Shown here: one piece after another, positions 52,108 to 62,634 of the stretch | Position numbering within the stretch: the stretch's first letter is position 1 | Layout: each line of letters begins with the position of its first letter | NCBI RefSeq assembly: GCF_007970805.1 | Contig: NZ_CP042433.1 | Location: 1,984,001 to 2,048,000 of the forward strand | Direction of reading: 5' to 3' | DNA length: 64,000 nt | Source of the DNA: Flavisolibacter ginsenosidimutans | GTDB lineage: Bacteria; Bacteroidota; Bacteroidia; Chitinophagales; Chitinophagaceae | Notes under the pieces: generated by a model | Seen by the model: only the letters and a program-made list of their open reading frames with translations | The model's database searches: none | Told to the model about the DNA's origin: nothing | Program-made: the position numbers and the translations under genes

Positions 52108-53118
52108 ATGAAACACTTCCACTACCAACGTGAATTTGAAACCGAGACTGGTGCTGTTCTCCCCAAATTAACCGTTGCATATCAAACATACGGGCACTTG
52201 AACGATGCGAAGAATAACGTGGTCTGGATCTGTCACGCACTAACAGCAAATGCAAACGTTGTTGAATGGTGGCCGGGTGTTGTGGGCGAGAATTGTGTCA
52301 TTGATCCTTCCAAATATTTTATCGTATGTGCCAACATCCTTGGCTCCTGCTACGGCAGCACAGGGCCGTTAAGCATCAATCCAAAGACCGGCGAACCCTA
52401 TTATCATCAATTTCCTATGATAACCATCCGTGACATGGTGAAAGCACACGGCTTGTTGCGGGATCATCTTCAAATCCAAAACATTTACCTGCTTATTGGC
52501 GGCAGCATGGGCGGTTACCAAGCGTTGGAATGGTGCCTGACTGAACCCGAACGGATCGAGAATATGTTTTTGATTGCCACGTCTGCAAGAGAAACCGCCT
52601 GGGGCATCGCCATTCACACCGCGCAGCGGTTAGCGATCGAAGCAGATTGTACCTGGAATAATTCCTCACCTGAAGCCGGCAGCAACGGATTGAAAACGGC
52701 CCGCGCCATCGGCATGTTAACCTATCGCAATTACAACACGTTCAAACTCACGCAAACCGATACAGATAACAACAAGACCGACCATTTCAAAGCCTCTTCC
52801 TATATTATTCACCAGGGAAATAAATTGGTGAAACGTTTCAACGCGTTTAGTTACTGGTTTCTGACCAAAGCACTTGATAGCCATAACCTCGCCAGAGGAC
52901 GAAGCGATTCCCTGGAAGAAGTATTAAAAAACATTCGTCAAAAAACCTTGCTGATTGGCGTCCGCTCAGATTTGCTTTGTCCTCTGGCCGAGCTCGAGTT
53001 TCTTGCACAGCACCTGCCCGAGAACCGTTTTCACGTGATTGACTCCGTCTTTGGGCATGATGGATTTTTAACCGAATATGCCCAAATAGCAAGGCTTCTA
53101 AGCGATTGGCTACAATAG
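52108..53118 (+). CDS. metX: Homoserine O-acetyltransferase
   Basis: This 336-residue alpha/beta hydrolase-fold enzyme acetylates homoserine. Nucleophile Ser133 lies in [14 protein letters not shown], the oxyanion region is [10 protein letters not shown], and the catalytic Asp and His come from [13 protein letters not shown] and [12 protein letters not shown]. Slightly shorter than many homologues but complete. Divergent from metZ over 171 bases, in which I see no SAM riboswitch. Followed by a terminator. Confidence 0.92.
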   Translation: MKHFHYQREFETETGAVLPKLTVAYQTYGHLNDAKNNVVWICHALTANANVVEWWPGVVGENCVIDPSKYFIVCANILGSCYGSTGPLSINPKTGEPYYHQFPMITIRDMVKAHGLLRDHLQIQNIYLLIGGSMGGYQALEWCLTEPERIENMFLIATSARETAWGIAIHTAQRLAIEADCTWNNSSPEAGSNGLKTARAIGMLTYRNYNTFKLTQTDTDNNKTDHFKASSYIIHQGNKLVKRFNAFSYWFLTKALDSHNLARGRSDSLEEVLKNIRQKTLLIGVRSDLLCPLAELEFLAQHLPENRFHVIDSVFGHDGFLTEYAQIARLLSDWLQ

Positions 53119-53121
53119 ATG

Positions 53122-53149
53122 GGCGTCATATTTTACGCCAATTTTTTTT
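53122..53149 (+). terminator. Terminator of metX
   Basis: GGCGT and ACGCC form a 5-base stem with an 8-base loop, followed by A and eight T. It lies 3 bases after the metX stop. Confidence 0.75.
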
Positions 53150-53251
53150 GAAGAAATCCTCTGCAATTACGAGCAAGGACTAATTTTTTCCTATTTTCAA
53201 ATCCGTTGCTTGCTATTTGCTTTTACTAGACTATTCAAACAATCGTCATCT

Positions 53252-56200
53252 ATGGCAAGCAACAGCGGATTATACTCTCCCCTTTTTGAGCACGATGCGT
53301 GCGGCATTGGTTTCGTAGCCAACATCAAAAGCTACAAATCGCACCAGATTGTTTCCGATGCACTGACCATCCTGGAGAACATGGAGCACCGCGGTGCTTG
53401 CGGTTGCGAAAACAATACCGGCGATGGCGCAGGTATTATGATTCAAATGCCGCACGAGTTCTTTTTTGACGAATGCGTGAAACTTGGCGTGCATCTTCCT
53501 TCGTTTAAAAAATACGGCGTGGGTGTGCTGTTCTTTCCAAAAGACATTCGCCTGAAAGAAGAATGCCGCAGTGTTTTTAACCGTTGCGCGGAGAAACTCG
53601 GCATAGAGGTTTTGGCTTACCGAAAAGTGCCGGTTAATCCCGACAACATCGGCAACAGTGCTTTATCCGTTGAACCTGAAATTGAACACGTATTTGTTGC
53701 CTGCCCCGATCACATCACTAATCCAGACGATTTTGAACGCAAACTTTTCCTCTTAAGAAATTATGCAAGCCACACAGTGGCTGATACGGTAAAGAAAGAC
53801 AGCATTGGTTTTTACATCGCATCCATGTCGTACAAAACCGTTGTGTATAAAGGACAATTAACCAGCGGACAACTTCGCGGTTATTTTCCCGATTTAAGCA
53901 ACAAACGTTTGGTGTCTGCCTTCGGCTTGGTGCATTCACGCTTCGCAACAAATACCTTCCCTTCGTGGAAGCTAGCGCAGCCTTTCCGTTACATTGCGCA
54001 CAACGGCGAAATCAACACACTGCAAGGAAATTTAAACTGGCTGAAGACGAGCGAGAAGAATTTTACGTCGCCTTATTTTACCAAAGAAGAAATAGAATTA
54101 CTTACACCCATCATCACCGCAGGACAATCCGATTCGGCTTGTTTGGATAACATGATTGAACTGCTCACGCTTTGCGGCCGTTCGCTGCCGCACGTGATGA
54201 TGATGCTGATACCCGAAGCCTGGGACGACAACGATTTGATGGATCCCGTTAAGAAAGCTTTCTACGAGTTTCATGCTTCGTTCATGGAACCTTGGGATGG
54301 CCCTGCTTCGATTTCGTTTACCGACGGCAGAATCATCGGCGCGACGCTCGACCGCAACGGCCTTCGTCCTTCGCGCTATTGCGTAACAACGGATGACAGA
54401 GTCATCATGGCTTCAGAAACAGGCGCCTTGCCCGTTGACCCCAAACTGGTAAAAGAATACGGACGTTTGCAACCTGGCAAAATGTTCGTGGTTGATCTGG
54501 AAGAAGGCCGCATCATTTCCGACGAAGAATTGAAACAAACCATCTGTTCGCAGAAGCCTTACGGGGATTGGCTGAACAAATACAAAATTCGTTTGGAAGA
54601 ACTGCCCAATCCAAGGGTTACGTTTACCGATTTGGAACACGAGCAGGTATTTAAATACCAAAAAGCTTTTGGCTATACAAAAGAAGACGTAGAGAACATC
54701 ATTGCCCCAATGGCGCTTGACGGCAAAGAACCCATTGGTTCAATGGGATCGGATGTCCCGCTGGCTGTGTTGAGCGATCAACCGCAACATCTCTCCTACT
54801 ACTTCAAACAACTTTTTGCACAGGTAACAAATCCGCCCATCGATCCCATTCGCGAACGCATGGTGATGTCGCTGGCAACTTTTGTTGGCAACAACGGAAA
54901 CTTGTTGGTGGAAGAGCCACTTGCCTGTCACAGCGTGGCCTTGAAACATCCCGTTTTAAGCAACTACGAGTTGGAAAAAATCCGCAGCATTGATACGGGT
55001 ATTTTTCATGCAAAAACTTTGCAAACTTACTTTAAAGCCGATGGCAAGCCGGGTTCAATGAAGCGTGGCCTGGAACGTCTTTGTCGCTACGCAACCGACG
55101 CCGTAGACGATGGCTTTGAGGTCTTGATTTTATCCGACCGTGCCATTGACTCCGAACATGCACCGATTCCTTCGTTATTGGCGACGGCTGCTGTCCATCA
55201 TCATCTTATTCGCAAAGGCAAGCGTGGACAGGTCGGCATTGTGGTAGAAGCCGGCGACGTATGGGAAGTGCATCACTTCGCTTGTTTGATTGGCTTTGGT
55301 GCAACGGCCATCAATCCTTATCTCGCTTTATCAACGTTAAAAGATTTAAAGGTTACGCACCGTGAACTGCCCACGGAAGAAGGCCTGAAAAAGAACTACA
55401 TCAAGGCAGTGAACGATGGCTTGCTAAAAGTATTTTCCAAAATGGGCATCTCGACCTTGCAATCATATCAAGGCGCCCAAATTTTTGAAATCATCGGCAT
55501 CAACAAGGCCGTTGTTGACACGTATTTCACCGGTGCCATTTCCCGCATCGAAGGAATGGGTCTGGATGAAATTGCAAAAGAAGCGTTGGCCAAACACAGC
55601 TTTGCTTTCAGCAAGCAAAACCTGCCGTTTGAAAGCTTGCCGGTTGGCGGTGTTTATCAATGGAAGCGTCGCGGCGAAGCACACTTGTTTAATCCGCAAA
55701 CGATTCATTTGTTGCAGTACGCAACAAAGATGAATGACTATGCTACGTTCAAGAAATACACAAAGCTGGTGAACGAGCAGGATGAAAAAGCTGTAACGCT
55801 GCGCAGCTTGCTGCAGTTCAAAAAGAATCGTCCTTCCATTTCCGTTGACGAAGTGGAAAGCGTTGAAAGCATTCTCAAACGTTTTGCGACGGGTGCCATG
55901 AGTTTTGGTTCCATTTCGCACGAAGCGCATTCCACGCTGGCAATTGCGATGAACCGCATCGGTGCAAAAAGCAATACCGGCGAAGGCGGCGAAGACGAAA
56001 TGCGTTACGAAGCATTGCCCAACGGCGACAGCATGCGTTCAGCCATCAAGCAAGTTGCATCGGCACGTTTTGGTGTAACAAGCCATTATCTCACCATGGC
56101 CGACGAACTCCAAATCAAAATGGCCCAAGGCGCAAAGCCCGGTGAAGGCGGTCAATTGCCCGGTCATAAAGTGGACGAGTGGATTGGCAAGGTGCGACAT

Positions 56201-57769
56201 TCAACGCCGGGTGTTGGTTTGATTTCACCACCGCCGCATCACGACATTTATTCCATTGAAGATTTAGCGCAATTAATATTTGATCTAAAGAATTCAAACC
56301 GTGCGGCACGCATCAGTGTAAAGCTGGTTTCGAAGGCCGGTGTGGGAACTATTGCAGCAGGCGTTGCAAAAGCAAAAGCGGATGTGATCCTGATTGCAGG
56401 ACATGATGGCGGCACAGGCGCATCGCCGCAAAGTTCAATTCGTCACGCAGGATTGCCGTGGGAATTGGGCCTTGCCGAAACGCATCAAACACTTGTGAAG
56501 AATCGTTTGCGCAGCCGCGTGGTTGTGCAAACCGACGGACAATTAAGAACCGGTAGAGACATCGCCATTGCAACCTTGTTGGGCGCTGAAGAATGGGGCA
56601 TTGCAACGGCGGCTTTGGTTGTAGAAGGTTGCATCATGATGCGCAAGTGTCACGAGAATACTTGTCCTGTGGGCATAGCCACGCAAAATCCTGAGTTGCG
56701 TGCACGCTTCACCGGCGATGCCGACCATGTGGTGAATTATTTCAAAATGGTTGTGCAAGATCTGCGTGAGATCATGGCTGATTTAGGATTCAGAACCGTT
56801 AATGAAATGGTTGGACAGGTTGACTGCCTCGCCGTAAAAGATGACATCAAACATTGGAAATACAGCAAGCTTGACCTCTCTCCTGTTTTGTACAAAGAAC
56901 CTACTTCGTTGTATACCGGTTTGTACAAACAAGAAGAGCAAGACATGGAATTGCAAAAGGTTTTAGATTGGCAACTGCTCGAAGCGGCAAAGCCTGCACT
57001 GGAAGACGTGCAACCGGTTTATGCTTCCTTCCCTATCGTGAATACCGACCGTGCAGTAGGAACAATCTTATCGAACGAAATTTCAAAGAAATACGGTTCG
57101 GTGGGATTGCCCAACGACACCATTCATTTTAAGTTTTACGGCACGGCCGGACAAAGTTTTGCGGCCTTTAACACAAAAGGTGTAACGCTTGAACTGGAAG
57201 GCGATGCCAATGATTATTTCGGCAAAGGCTTGTCGGGTGCCAGGCTGGTTATTTATCCTTCTGCGCAAGCATGGTTTGTGCCGGAAGAAAACATCATCAT
57301 CGGCAACGTGGCGTTTTATGGTGCAACTTCTGGCGAAGCTTACATCCGCGGTAAAGCCGGTGAACGTTTTTGCGTACGTAACTCCGGTGTTCACGCTGTA
57401 GTGGAAGGCGTTGGCGATCACGGTTGCGAATACATGACCGGTGGACGTGTAGTTGTCTTAGGTGATACCGGAAGAAACTTTGCAGCGGGCATGAGCGGCG
57501 GCATTGCCTACGTGTACGACGTAAAAGGAACCTTCGCGCAATTGTGCAATACCGAGATGGTGGACCTTGACCCGGTTGATAGCGGCAGCACAGAAGAATT
57601 GCGCAGCATGATTGAAGCGCATTACAACAACACCGGAAGCACCGTTGCGAAATTCATTCTTGATGATTTTGATGCGCAGTTGAAAAACTTCATCAAAGTA
57701 TTTCCAAGAGATTACAAACGTGTGTTGCAGGCAAGAAATGTTGTGTCAGCCGTACAAGTAAACAAATAG
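53252..57769 (+). CDS. gltB: Glutamate synthase, large subunit
   Basis: This 1505-residue GOGAT subunit has a short propeptide before Cys17 (HDACGIGF), the amidotransferase nucleophile that becomes the N-terminus after processing. An N-terminal class II amidotransferase domain ([15 protein letters not shown]) is followed by the central domain, the FMN-binding synthase domain ([31 protein letters not shown]) with the [3Fe-4S] Cys motif [15 protein letters not shown], and a C-terminal beta-helix ([20 protein letters not shown]). Start set at MASNSG. Makes glutamate from glutamine and 2-oxoglutarate together with GltD. Confidence 0.96.
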   Translation: MASNSGLYSPLFEHDACGIGFVANIKSYKSHQIVSDALTILENMEHRGACGCENNTGDGAGIMIQMPHEFFFDECVKLGVHLPSFKKYGVGVLFFPKDIRLKEECRSVFNRCAEKLGIEVLAYRKVPVNPDNIGNSALSVEPEIEHVFVACPDHITNPDDFERKLFLLRNYASHTVADTVKKDSIGFYIASMSYKTVVYKGQLTSGQLRGYFPDLSNKRLVSAFGLVHSRFATNTFPSWKLAQPFRYIAHNGEINTLQGNLNWLKTSEKNFTSPYFTKEEIELLTPIITAGQSDSACLDNMIELLTLCGRSLPHVMMMLIPEAWDDNDLMDPVKKAFYEFHASFMEPWDGPASISFTDGRIIGATLDRNGLRPSRYCVTTDDRVIMASETGALPVDPKLVKEYGRLQPGKMFVVDLEEGRIISDEELKQTICSQKPYGDWLNKYKIRLEELPNPRVTFTDLEHEQVFKYQKAFGYTKEDVENIIAPMALDGKEPIGSMGSDVPLAVLSDQPQHLSYYFKQLFAQVTNPPIDPIRERMVMSLATFVGNNGNLLVEEPLACHSVALKHPVLSNYELEKIRSIDTGIFHAKTLQTYFKADGKPGSMKRGLERLCRYATDAVDDGFEVLILSDRAIDSEHAPIPSLLATAAVHHHLIRKGKRGQVGIVVEAGDVWEVHHFACLIGFGATAINPYLALSTLKDLKVTHRELPTEEGLKKNYIKAVNDGLLKVFSKMGISTLQSYQGAQIFEIIGINKAVVDTYFTGAISRIEGMGLDEIAKEALAKHSFAFSKQNLPFESLPVGGVYQWKRRGEAHLFNPQTIHLLQYATKMNDYATFKKYTKLVNEQDEKAVTLRSLLQFKKNRPSISVDEVESVESILKRFATGAMSFGSISHEAHSTLAIAMNRIGAKSNTGEGGEDEMRYEALPNGDSMRSAIKQVASARFGVTSHYLTMADELQIKMAQGAKPGEGGQLPGHKVDEWIGKVRHSTPGVGLISPPPHHDIYSIEDLAQLIFDLKNSNRAARISVKLVSKAGVGTIAAGVAKAKADVILIAGHDGGTGASPQSSIRHAGLPWELGLAETHQTLVKNRLRSRVVVQTDGQLRTGRDIAIATLLGAEEWGIATAALVVEGCIMMRKCHENTCPVGIATQNPELRARFTGDADHVVNYFKMVVQDLREIMADLGFRTVNEMVGQVDCLAVKDDIKHWKYSKLDLSPVLYKEPTSLYTGLYKQEEQDMELQKVLDWQLLEAAKPALEDVQPVYASFPIVNTDRAVGTILSNEISKKYGSVGLPNDTIHFKFYGTAGQSFAAFNTKGVTLELEGDANDYFGKGLSGARLVIYPSAQAWFVPEENIIIGNVAFYGATSGEAYIRGKAGERFCVRNSGVHAVVEGVGDHGCEYMTGGRVVVLGDTGRNFAAGMSGGIAYVYDVKGTFAQLCNTEMVDLDPVDSGSTEELRSMIEAHYNNTGSTVAKFILDDFDAQLKNFIKVFPRDYKRVLQARNVVSAVQVNK

Positions 57770-57994
57770 GTTCTATTGATTCAAGGGCGATCTTTCAATT
57801 GCTTGTTTTTTCGATTGCTTGCTTTATAAATTGATTGTTCAACCGCGAAAGTCAATAACACAGTGTTCAATAGCGTGATGAACGATGAACGGAGTCTTTC
57901 GGCAGGCTCAAGATAAACTCTGCAAGTGTCGCTAAATAGTAGCAACACAGCCGACGAAACAAAAAGAACAAACTACAAACCATAAACGATTTTC

Positions 57995-59479
57995 ATGGGT
58001 AAGGTTACAGGTTTCCTTGAGTTCACAAGAGAGCAACCAGCCAAGCGTCCGGTAGGCGAACGTGTGCATGACTACAAAGAATTTGTGGAGCGCTATGGTG
58101 ATGAGGAATTGAATCATCAAGCCGCCCGTTGCATGGATTGTGGCGTACCGTTTTGCCACAACGGTTGTCCTCTCGGAAACATCATTCCCGAATTCAACGA
58201 TGCGGTGTACCGGCAAGAGTGGGAAGAAGCGTACCAGATACTTTCTTCTACCAACAACTTCCCGGAATTCACCGGTCGGATTTGTCCGGCGCCCTGCGAA
58301 AGTGCCTGTGTACTCGGCATCAATCAACCGCCGGTGACCATTGAAGAAATTGAAAAGCACATCATTGAAATCGCTTTTGATAAAGGCTTTGTAAAACCGC
58401 ACAAACCGGCCTACCGCACGGGGAAGAAAGTAGCCGTCGTTGGTTCCGGGCCAGCAGGTTTAGCAGCGGCTGCGCAACTCAATTATGCGGGACATTCCGT
58501 TACGGTTTTTGAACGCGACGCGAAACCCGGTGGTTTGTTGCGCTACGGCATTCCCGATTTCAAATTGGAGAAATGGGTTATCGAACGCCGCATTGCACTA
58601 ATGGAAGAAGAAGGCGTTGTTTTTAAGTGCAACGCAAATGTTGGAAAAAATATTTCCATCAATGACGTTCTGCGTGAGTTCAATGTGATTGTGTTGGCAG
58701 GTGGTTCTACCATTCCGCGTAACCTGAACATTCCCGGTCGAGAATTGAAAGGCGTTCATTTTGCAATGGAGTTTTTAACGCAGCAGAATCGCAGAGTAAG
58801 CAACGAAACATTTACCGAAGAAGACATTTTTGCGACGAATAAAAACGTTGTGGTAATTGGCGGCGGAGACACGGGTAGTGATTGCGTGGGTACTTCAAAT
58901 CGTCACGGCGCAAAAAGCATCACGCAATTTGAATTGTTGCCTCGTCCGCCGAAAGAAAGAACACAGCACATGCCCTGGCCAACATACCCGATGTTGGAGA
59001 AGTTTACTTCTTCGCACGAGGAAGGCGCACACCGTCATTGGGCTATCGCAACAAAAGAATTTTTAGGCGATGCAAATGGAAATCTTCGTGCCTTGAAAGT
59101 GGTAGATCTTGAATGGAAAACAACACCGGATGGAAGAACCGCTCAATTCATTGAAGTCGCCGGAAGCGAAAGAGAATTGCCTTGCGAATTGGCTTTACTT
59201 GCAATGGGCTTTTTGCATCCGCAACACGAAGGCTTACTTGATGAAATAAGCATTGAACGAGACGAAAGAGGTAATGTGAAAGCTTCGGAAACAAAATACC
59301 AAAGCAGCATCGCCAAAATTTTTGCGGCAGGTGATATGCGCCGCGGGCAATCGCTTGTGGTATGGGCCATCAGCGAAGGAAGAGAATGCGCAGTGAAAGT
59401 GGATGAGTTTTTAAAAGGCGCCACATCTCTCGAAGCCAAAGACCAGAGTTTGTTGGCAAGACAAGTTCAATACGTTTAA
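57995..59479 (+). CDS. gltD: Glutamate synthase, small subunit
   Basis: This 494-residue NAD(P)H-dependent subunit feeds electrons to GltB. N-terminal [4Fe-4S] Cys sets: CMDCGVPFCHNGCPLGN and CPAPCESACV. FAD site: VAVVGSGPAGLAAAAQL. NAD(P)H site: VVVIGGGDTGSDCVGTS. C-terminal FAD contact: FAAGDMRRGQSLVVWAI. Full length. It follows gltB after 225 bases, a long gap within this pair, which holds no gene but possibly its own promoter. Confidence 0.95.
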   Translation: MGKVTGFLEFTREQPAKRPVGERVHDYKEFVERYGDEELNHQAARCMDCGVPFCHNGCPLGNIIPEFNDAVYRQEWEEAYQILSSTNNFPEFTGRICPAPCESACVLGINQPPVTIEEIEKHIIEIAFDKGFVKPHKPAYRTGKKVAVVGSGPAGLAAAAQLNYAGHSVTVFERDAKPGGLLRYGIPDFKLEKWVIERRIALMEEEGVVFKCNANVGKNISINDVLREFNVIVLAGGSTIPRNLNIPGRELKGVHFAMEFLTQQNRRVSNETFTEEDIFATNKNVVVIGGGDTGSDCVGTSNRHGAKSITQFELLPRPPKERTQHMPWPTYPMLEKFTSSHEEGAHRHWAIATKEFLGDANGNLRALKVVDLEWKTTPDGRTAQFIEVAGSERELPCELALLAMGFLHPQHEGLLDEISIERDERGNVKASETKYQSSIAKIFAAGDMRRGQSLVVWAISEGRECAVKVDEFLKGATSLEAKDQSLLARQVQYV

Positions 59480-59482
59480 GGC

Positions 59483-59670
59483 GGCCCATCCCGACCTTCC
59501 CGGTGGGAAGGCCATCTGCGCACTGACCTTGCTTTTCAGAATCATTGCATTTTGTTTAGTTACTCTCAAAGCATAGCGCTTGTTGTCTATTTTAGAGGCT
59601 TCACACTCTTCCCACCGGGAGAGGCTTTAGCACCAACATACTGCTTCGGAAAAGGTTGACGGGATGGGCC
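59483..59670. repeat. R2 element, diverged copy C
   Basis: Ends GGCCCATCCC and GGGATGGGCC and the paired CCTTCCCGGTGGGAAGG and CTTCCCACCGGGAGAGG are kept, but the interior differs strongly from copies A and B. It fills the whole space between the convergent gltD and ppc genes and may serve as a two-way terminator. Confidence 0.8.
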
Positions 59671-59671
59671 A

Positions 59672-62239
59672 TTACACCGAGTTTCTTCCCGCGTTGATAA
59701 TGCCGAACGACGTTCGTATCACCAACTTCTCCAAAGTCTCTTTTTGTTCGGCTTTCAAATTTTGCCCGTTACGCAAACAGATCAATGCATACTGTTGAAT
59801 GGTTGTAAGCGGCAGCACAATGCGTTCGCGCATTTGAATGGAGAGATTGTCAACGGGATAATTCTCCATTAATTCGCTGGCTCCCGTAAGCTTTTGCAAA
59901 TACTTTTTTGTGCGTTCGTATTCTTCCACAATCAAGGTCCACAACTGCCCGAATTTTTCATCGTTCGCCAGGTAAGCCGTCAGCGGGAAATAACTTTTCT
60001 TCATCGCCATTTCGCAGTTGTCAACCAGCGTGCGGAAATAAGCAGAACGGTCGTAAATGTGTTTTATCTCCGCAAACTTTCCTTCCTTGTCTAACGTTTC
60101 CAGCGCCGTTCCCAAGCCGTAATAACCCGGCACGTTTTGCTTTATCTGGCTCCACGCTCCCACAAAAGGAATGGCCCGCAAATCGTTTAACGACAAACGC
60201 TTTGCACCGCCGCGCTTTGATGGCCGGCTGCTGATGTTCGTCTCGCTGTAATATTTGAGCGGACTGACTTCGGTGAGGTAATCCAAAAAATCGGGATGTT
60301 CTTTCAGGTTTTTGTAGGCTTCGTAACTCACGCTGGCCAGCTCCTGCAACGTCTCGGTTTGCGAAGGCTGAAGAAATTTATCGCTCTCGGAAAAAATATC
60401 GTTCACAATGCCTGCGTTTAGCAACTGCTCGATGTTGTATTGCGCCGCGCTGATGATGCCGAAGTTGGAGCTCACTGTTTGGCCCTGTATCGTCAACTGA
60501 ATTTCGTCGGTGGAAATGTTGCGGCCCATGGAAGAATAAAATTTGTGCGTTTTGCCGCCGCCTCTTGCGGGCGGGCCGCCGCGGCCGTCGAAAAAAACAA
60601 CGCTTACACCGTGGTCGCGGGAGATGCGGGTGAGTTCTGCCTTTGCCTGGTAAATGCTCCAGTTAGCCATCAGGTAACCGCCGTCTTTGGTACCGTCGGA
60701 GAAACCTACCATGATGACTTGCTTCATGCCACGGCGCTTCAGGTGTTCTGCGTAGAAGTGATTTGTGTAGAGAGAAGCCATTACACCGGCCGCATTGCGC
60801 AAATCATCCACGGTTTCAAATAGGGGAACGATGTCGATGTGAACGTCCTCTTTTTTCCAACCGCGCAACAAAAAGAGCGCATACACTTCCAGCACGTTTA
60901 AGGCCGTTTGACTGTGACTGATGATGTAGCGATGGCAGCCCTGCTCACCGTTGATTGTTTGTATTTCTTTGATGACGTCAATGGAAAGAAGCGTGTCTTT
61001 TGTAATGCCCTCAAATAAGGCCGGGTCCACGTTGGCCTGAAGATTTTCAATGAGGCCAATTTTTTCTTCTTCAGGCAGGCTTGCGTAATTTTTTAACGCA
61101 TCTGTTTTTTCAGATACTTCGAGCATCACCGCATCGTGCACACTGCTGTCCTGCCGGATGTCAAGCGTGGCAAAGTGAACGCCGAACACCTGCACTTTGT
61201 TAATTAAACTTTCTACCTGCGAAAGAAAAAGGCCATTGTGTTCGTACACCAATATTTCACGAATCTTCAACAAGGGCTGAAGGATGTCCTGCTTTGTAAA
61301 ATCTTTTCCCGCTGACTGTAAATAATTGTATTGATACAACAAACTTTCCAGTCCGGCAAGAATGGTGTCAACGCCTTTAAACGTCAGTCTTCGTTTCAAC
61401 CGGCGCACTTCGTAATAATAACTGCGGATGATGGCTGCATGCAAAGCCTGCGCAACCTTGCGGGTAGTGTCCACCGTTACGTTTGGATTGCCGTCTCTGT
61501 CGCCGCCGGGCCAAAAACCCATTTTGATCACGGGATTCTTTTCAAAATCTATGTGCGGGAAAGCCGTCTTCACTTCTACCAACACACGGCCAATGGCGTA
61601 ATAAAAAACGTTTTCCAAATACCAGATCAAACTCACGGCTTCATCGTAAGGCGTGGGCTTTTGTTTTTTGAACAGCGGTGTCTTACCCAACTGCTGTAAA
61701 TACGTTTGAATGAGAACGGCATCGTTTTCTTTCAACGCCTTTGAAAGGTCGTGAATGATGCCCAAGACCGAACCCGGATAAAACTGTGTCGGGTGCGCCG
61801 TCAGCACGATGGAAACCGCAAAATTTTGCAGCTTCCTGGCCAAGGCTTCTTCTTTGTCTTCCTGCACAATTCTTGTTTGCAATTGCTTCAGCGTACCGGT
61901 ACCGCCAAGGTCGTTTACGTCTTCAAAGGCCGCGTCTTCCACGGCATCAAACAATACCACCTGACGTTCGGCGTATTGCACAAAGCGAAAAAGAAAATCC
62001 ATTTGTTCGTGCGGGTCTTTCGAGAAGGTGTATTTCTCAAAAAATGTTTCTACAATCTGCGAAGGGCTTAACCGCTTTTTATAACTCTCTTCGCAATGGT
62101 TCAAAAAAAGCGAAAGCAGAATGCCCGTTTTTTCGATGCGGTGAAACGGAAGCGAGGTAAACAAACTGTTGTACAACTGAAACTTTGTGCCGACGGTCAT
62201 TTTAAAATTCTCAAGCCGGCGAAGAGCGAGTGGATCCAT
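59672..62239 (-). CDS. ppc: Phosphoenolpyruvate carboxylase
   Basis: This 855-residue enzyme forms oxaloacetate from PEP and bicarbonate, supplying the aspartate family. The catalytic His is in SIVLTAHPTQFYPGS; other conserved blocks are GFWPGGDRDGNPNVTVDTT, VGFSDGTKDGGYLMANW and FFDGRGGPPARGGGKTHKFY. The tail IINAGRNSV corresponds to the usual allosteric C-terminus. The start at 62239 gives the residues LENFKMTVGTKFQLYNSLF, which align with relatives; an ATG 13 codons later is possible. Divergent from thrA, which uses its product downstream. Confidence 0.94.
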   Translation of the reverse strand: MDPLALRRLENFKMTVGTKFQLYNSLFTSLPFHRIEKTGILLSLFLNHCEESYKKRLSPSQIVETFFEKYTFSKDPHEQMDFLFRFVQYAERQVVLFDAVEDAAFEDVNDLGGTGTLKQLQTRIVQEDKEEALARKLQNFAVSIVLTAHPTQFYPGSVLGIIHDLSKALKENDAVLIQTYLQQLGKTPLFKKQKPTPYDEAVSLIWYLENVFYYAIGRVLVEVKTAFPHIDFEKNPVIKMGFWPGGDRDGNPNVTVDTTRKVAQALHAAIIRSYYYEVRRLKRRLTFKGVDTILAGLESLLYQYNYLQSAGKDFTKQDILQPLLKIREILVYEHNGLFLSQVESLINKVQVFGVHFATLDIRQDSSVHDAVMLEVSEKTDALKNYASLPEEEKIGLIENLQANVDPALFEGITKDTLLSIDVIKEIQTINGEQGCHRYIISHSQTALNVLEVYALFLLRGWKKEDVHIDIVPLFETVDDLRNAAGVMASLYTNHFYAEHLKRRGMKQVIMVGFSDGTKDGGYLMANWSIYQAKAELTRISRDHGVSVVFFDGRGGPPARGGGKTHKFYSSMGRNISTDEIQLTIQGQTVSSNFGIISAAQYNIEQLLNAGIVNDIFSESDKFLQPSQTETLQELASVSYEAYKNLKEHPDFLDYLTEVSPLKYYSETNISSRPSKRGGAKRLSLNDLRAIPFVGAWSQIKQNVPGYYGLGTALETLDKEGKFAEIKHIYDRSAYFRTLVDNCEMAMKKSYFPLTAYLANDEKFGQLWTLIVEEYERTKKYLQKLTGASELMENYPVDNLSIQMRERIVLPLTTIQQYALICLRNGQNLKAEQKETLEKLVIRTSFGIINAGRNSV

Positions 62240-62346
62240 GCGAACAAATTTACTTCACGACAGAACGGAAATTGTAATTCGTGCATCATATTTCGTCTCG
62301 GATATAATATGACTTTGTCGTCGTGTGAAGGCGTGCAACGGAAAGC

Positions 62347-62377
62347 GCCTGTGGTTGCGGCTTTGCGGCCAACAGGC
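62347..62377 (+). other. GC-rich hairpin upstream of thrA
   Basis: GCCTGT (62347-62352) pairs with ACAGGC (62372-62377), continued after a one-base bulge by GGTTGC with GCGGCC, including G-T pairs. No T tract follows, so it is not a simple terminator. It lies between ppc and the Thr leader ORF; the rest of 62240-62499 shows no gene. Confidence 0.4.
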
Positions 62378-62499
62378 TTGTTGGACATCATACAACCGGC
62401 TCACATTTCTTTCCCCGATTGAAATTATCCGTTATCTTGCTGGTCTATCACAATCACGTGTCAAACATTTCTCTTCATATCACCTCTTCTTTCGTAGCA

Positions 62500-62538
62500 A
62501 TGTCCGCTACAACAACGATTACCATTACAACCCCATAA
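62500..62538 (+). CDS. Thr/Ile leader peptide of thrA
   Basis: This 12-residue ORF, MSATTTITITTP, has six Thr and two Ile codons. It contains TTTITITT, a string also found in the enterobacterial thr leader as I recall it. The stop lies in the loop of a hairpin AACCCC-ATAA-GGGGTT, and the start lies in the loop of GTAGC/GCTAC. It precedes thrA by 96 bases. Role by analogy: ribosome pausing on Thr or Ile codons adjusts expression of the downstream gene. No classic T-run terminator is visible after it, so the mechanism may differ. Confidence 0.78.
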   Translation: MSATTTITITTP

Positions 62539-62634
62539 GGGGTTACTGCATTTATATCGCCACCTGGGCTTACAAGAGCTACACATCAAAAAGGAACCAT
62601 TTCATTTCTTCAACTTCTTAAAAAATAGAAACCC

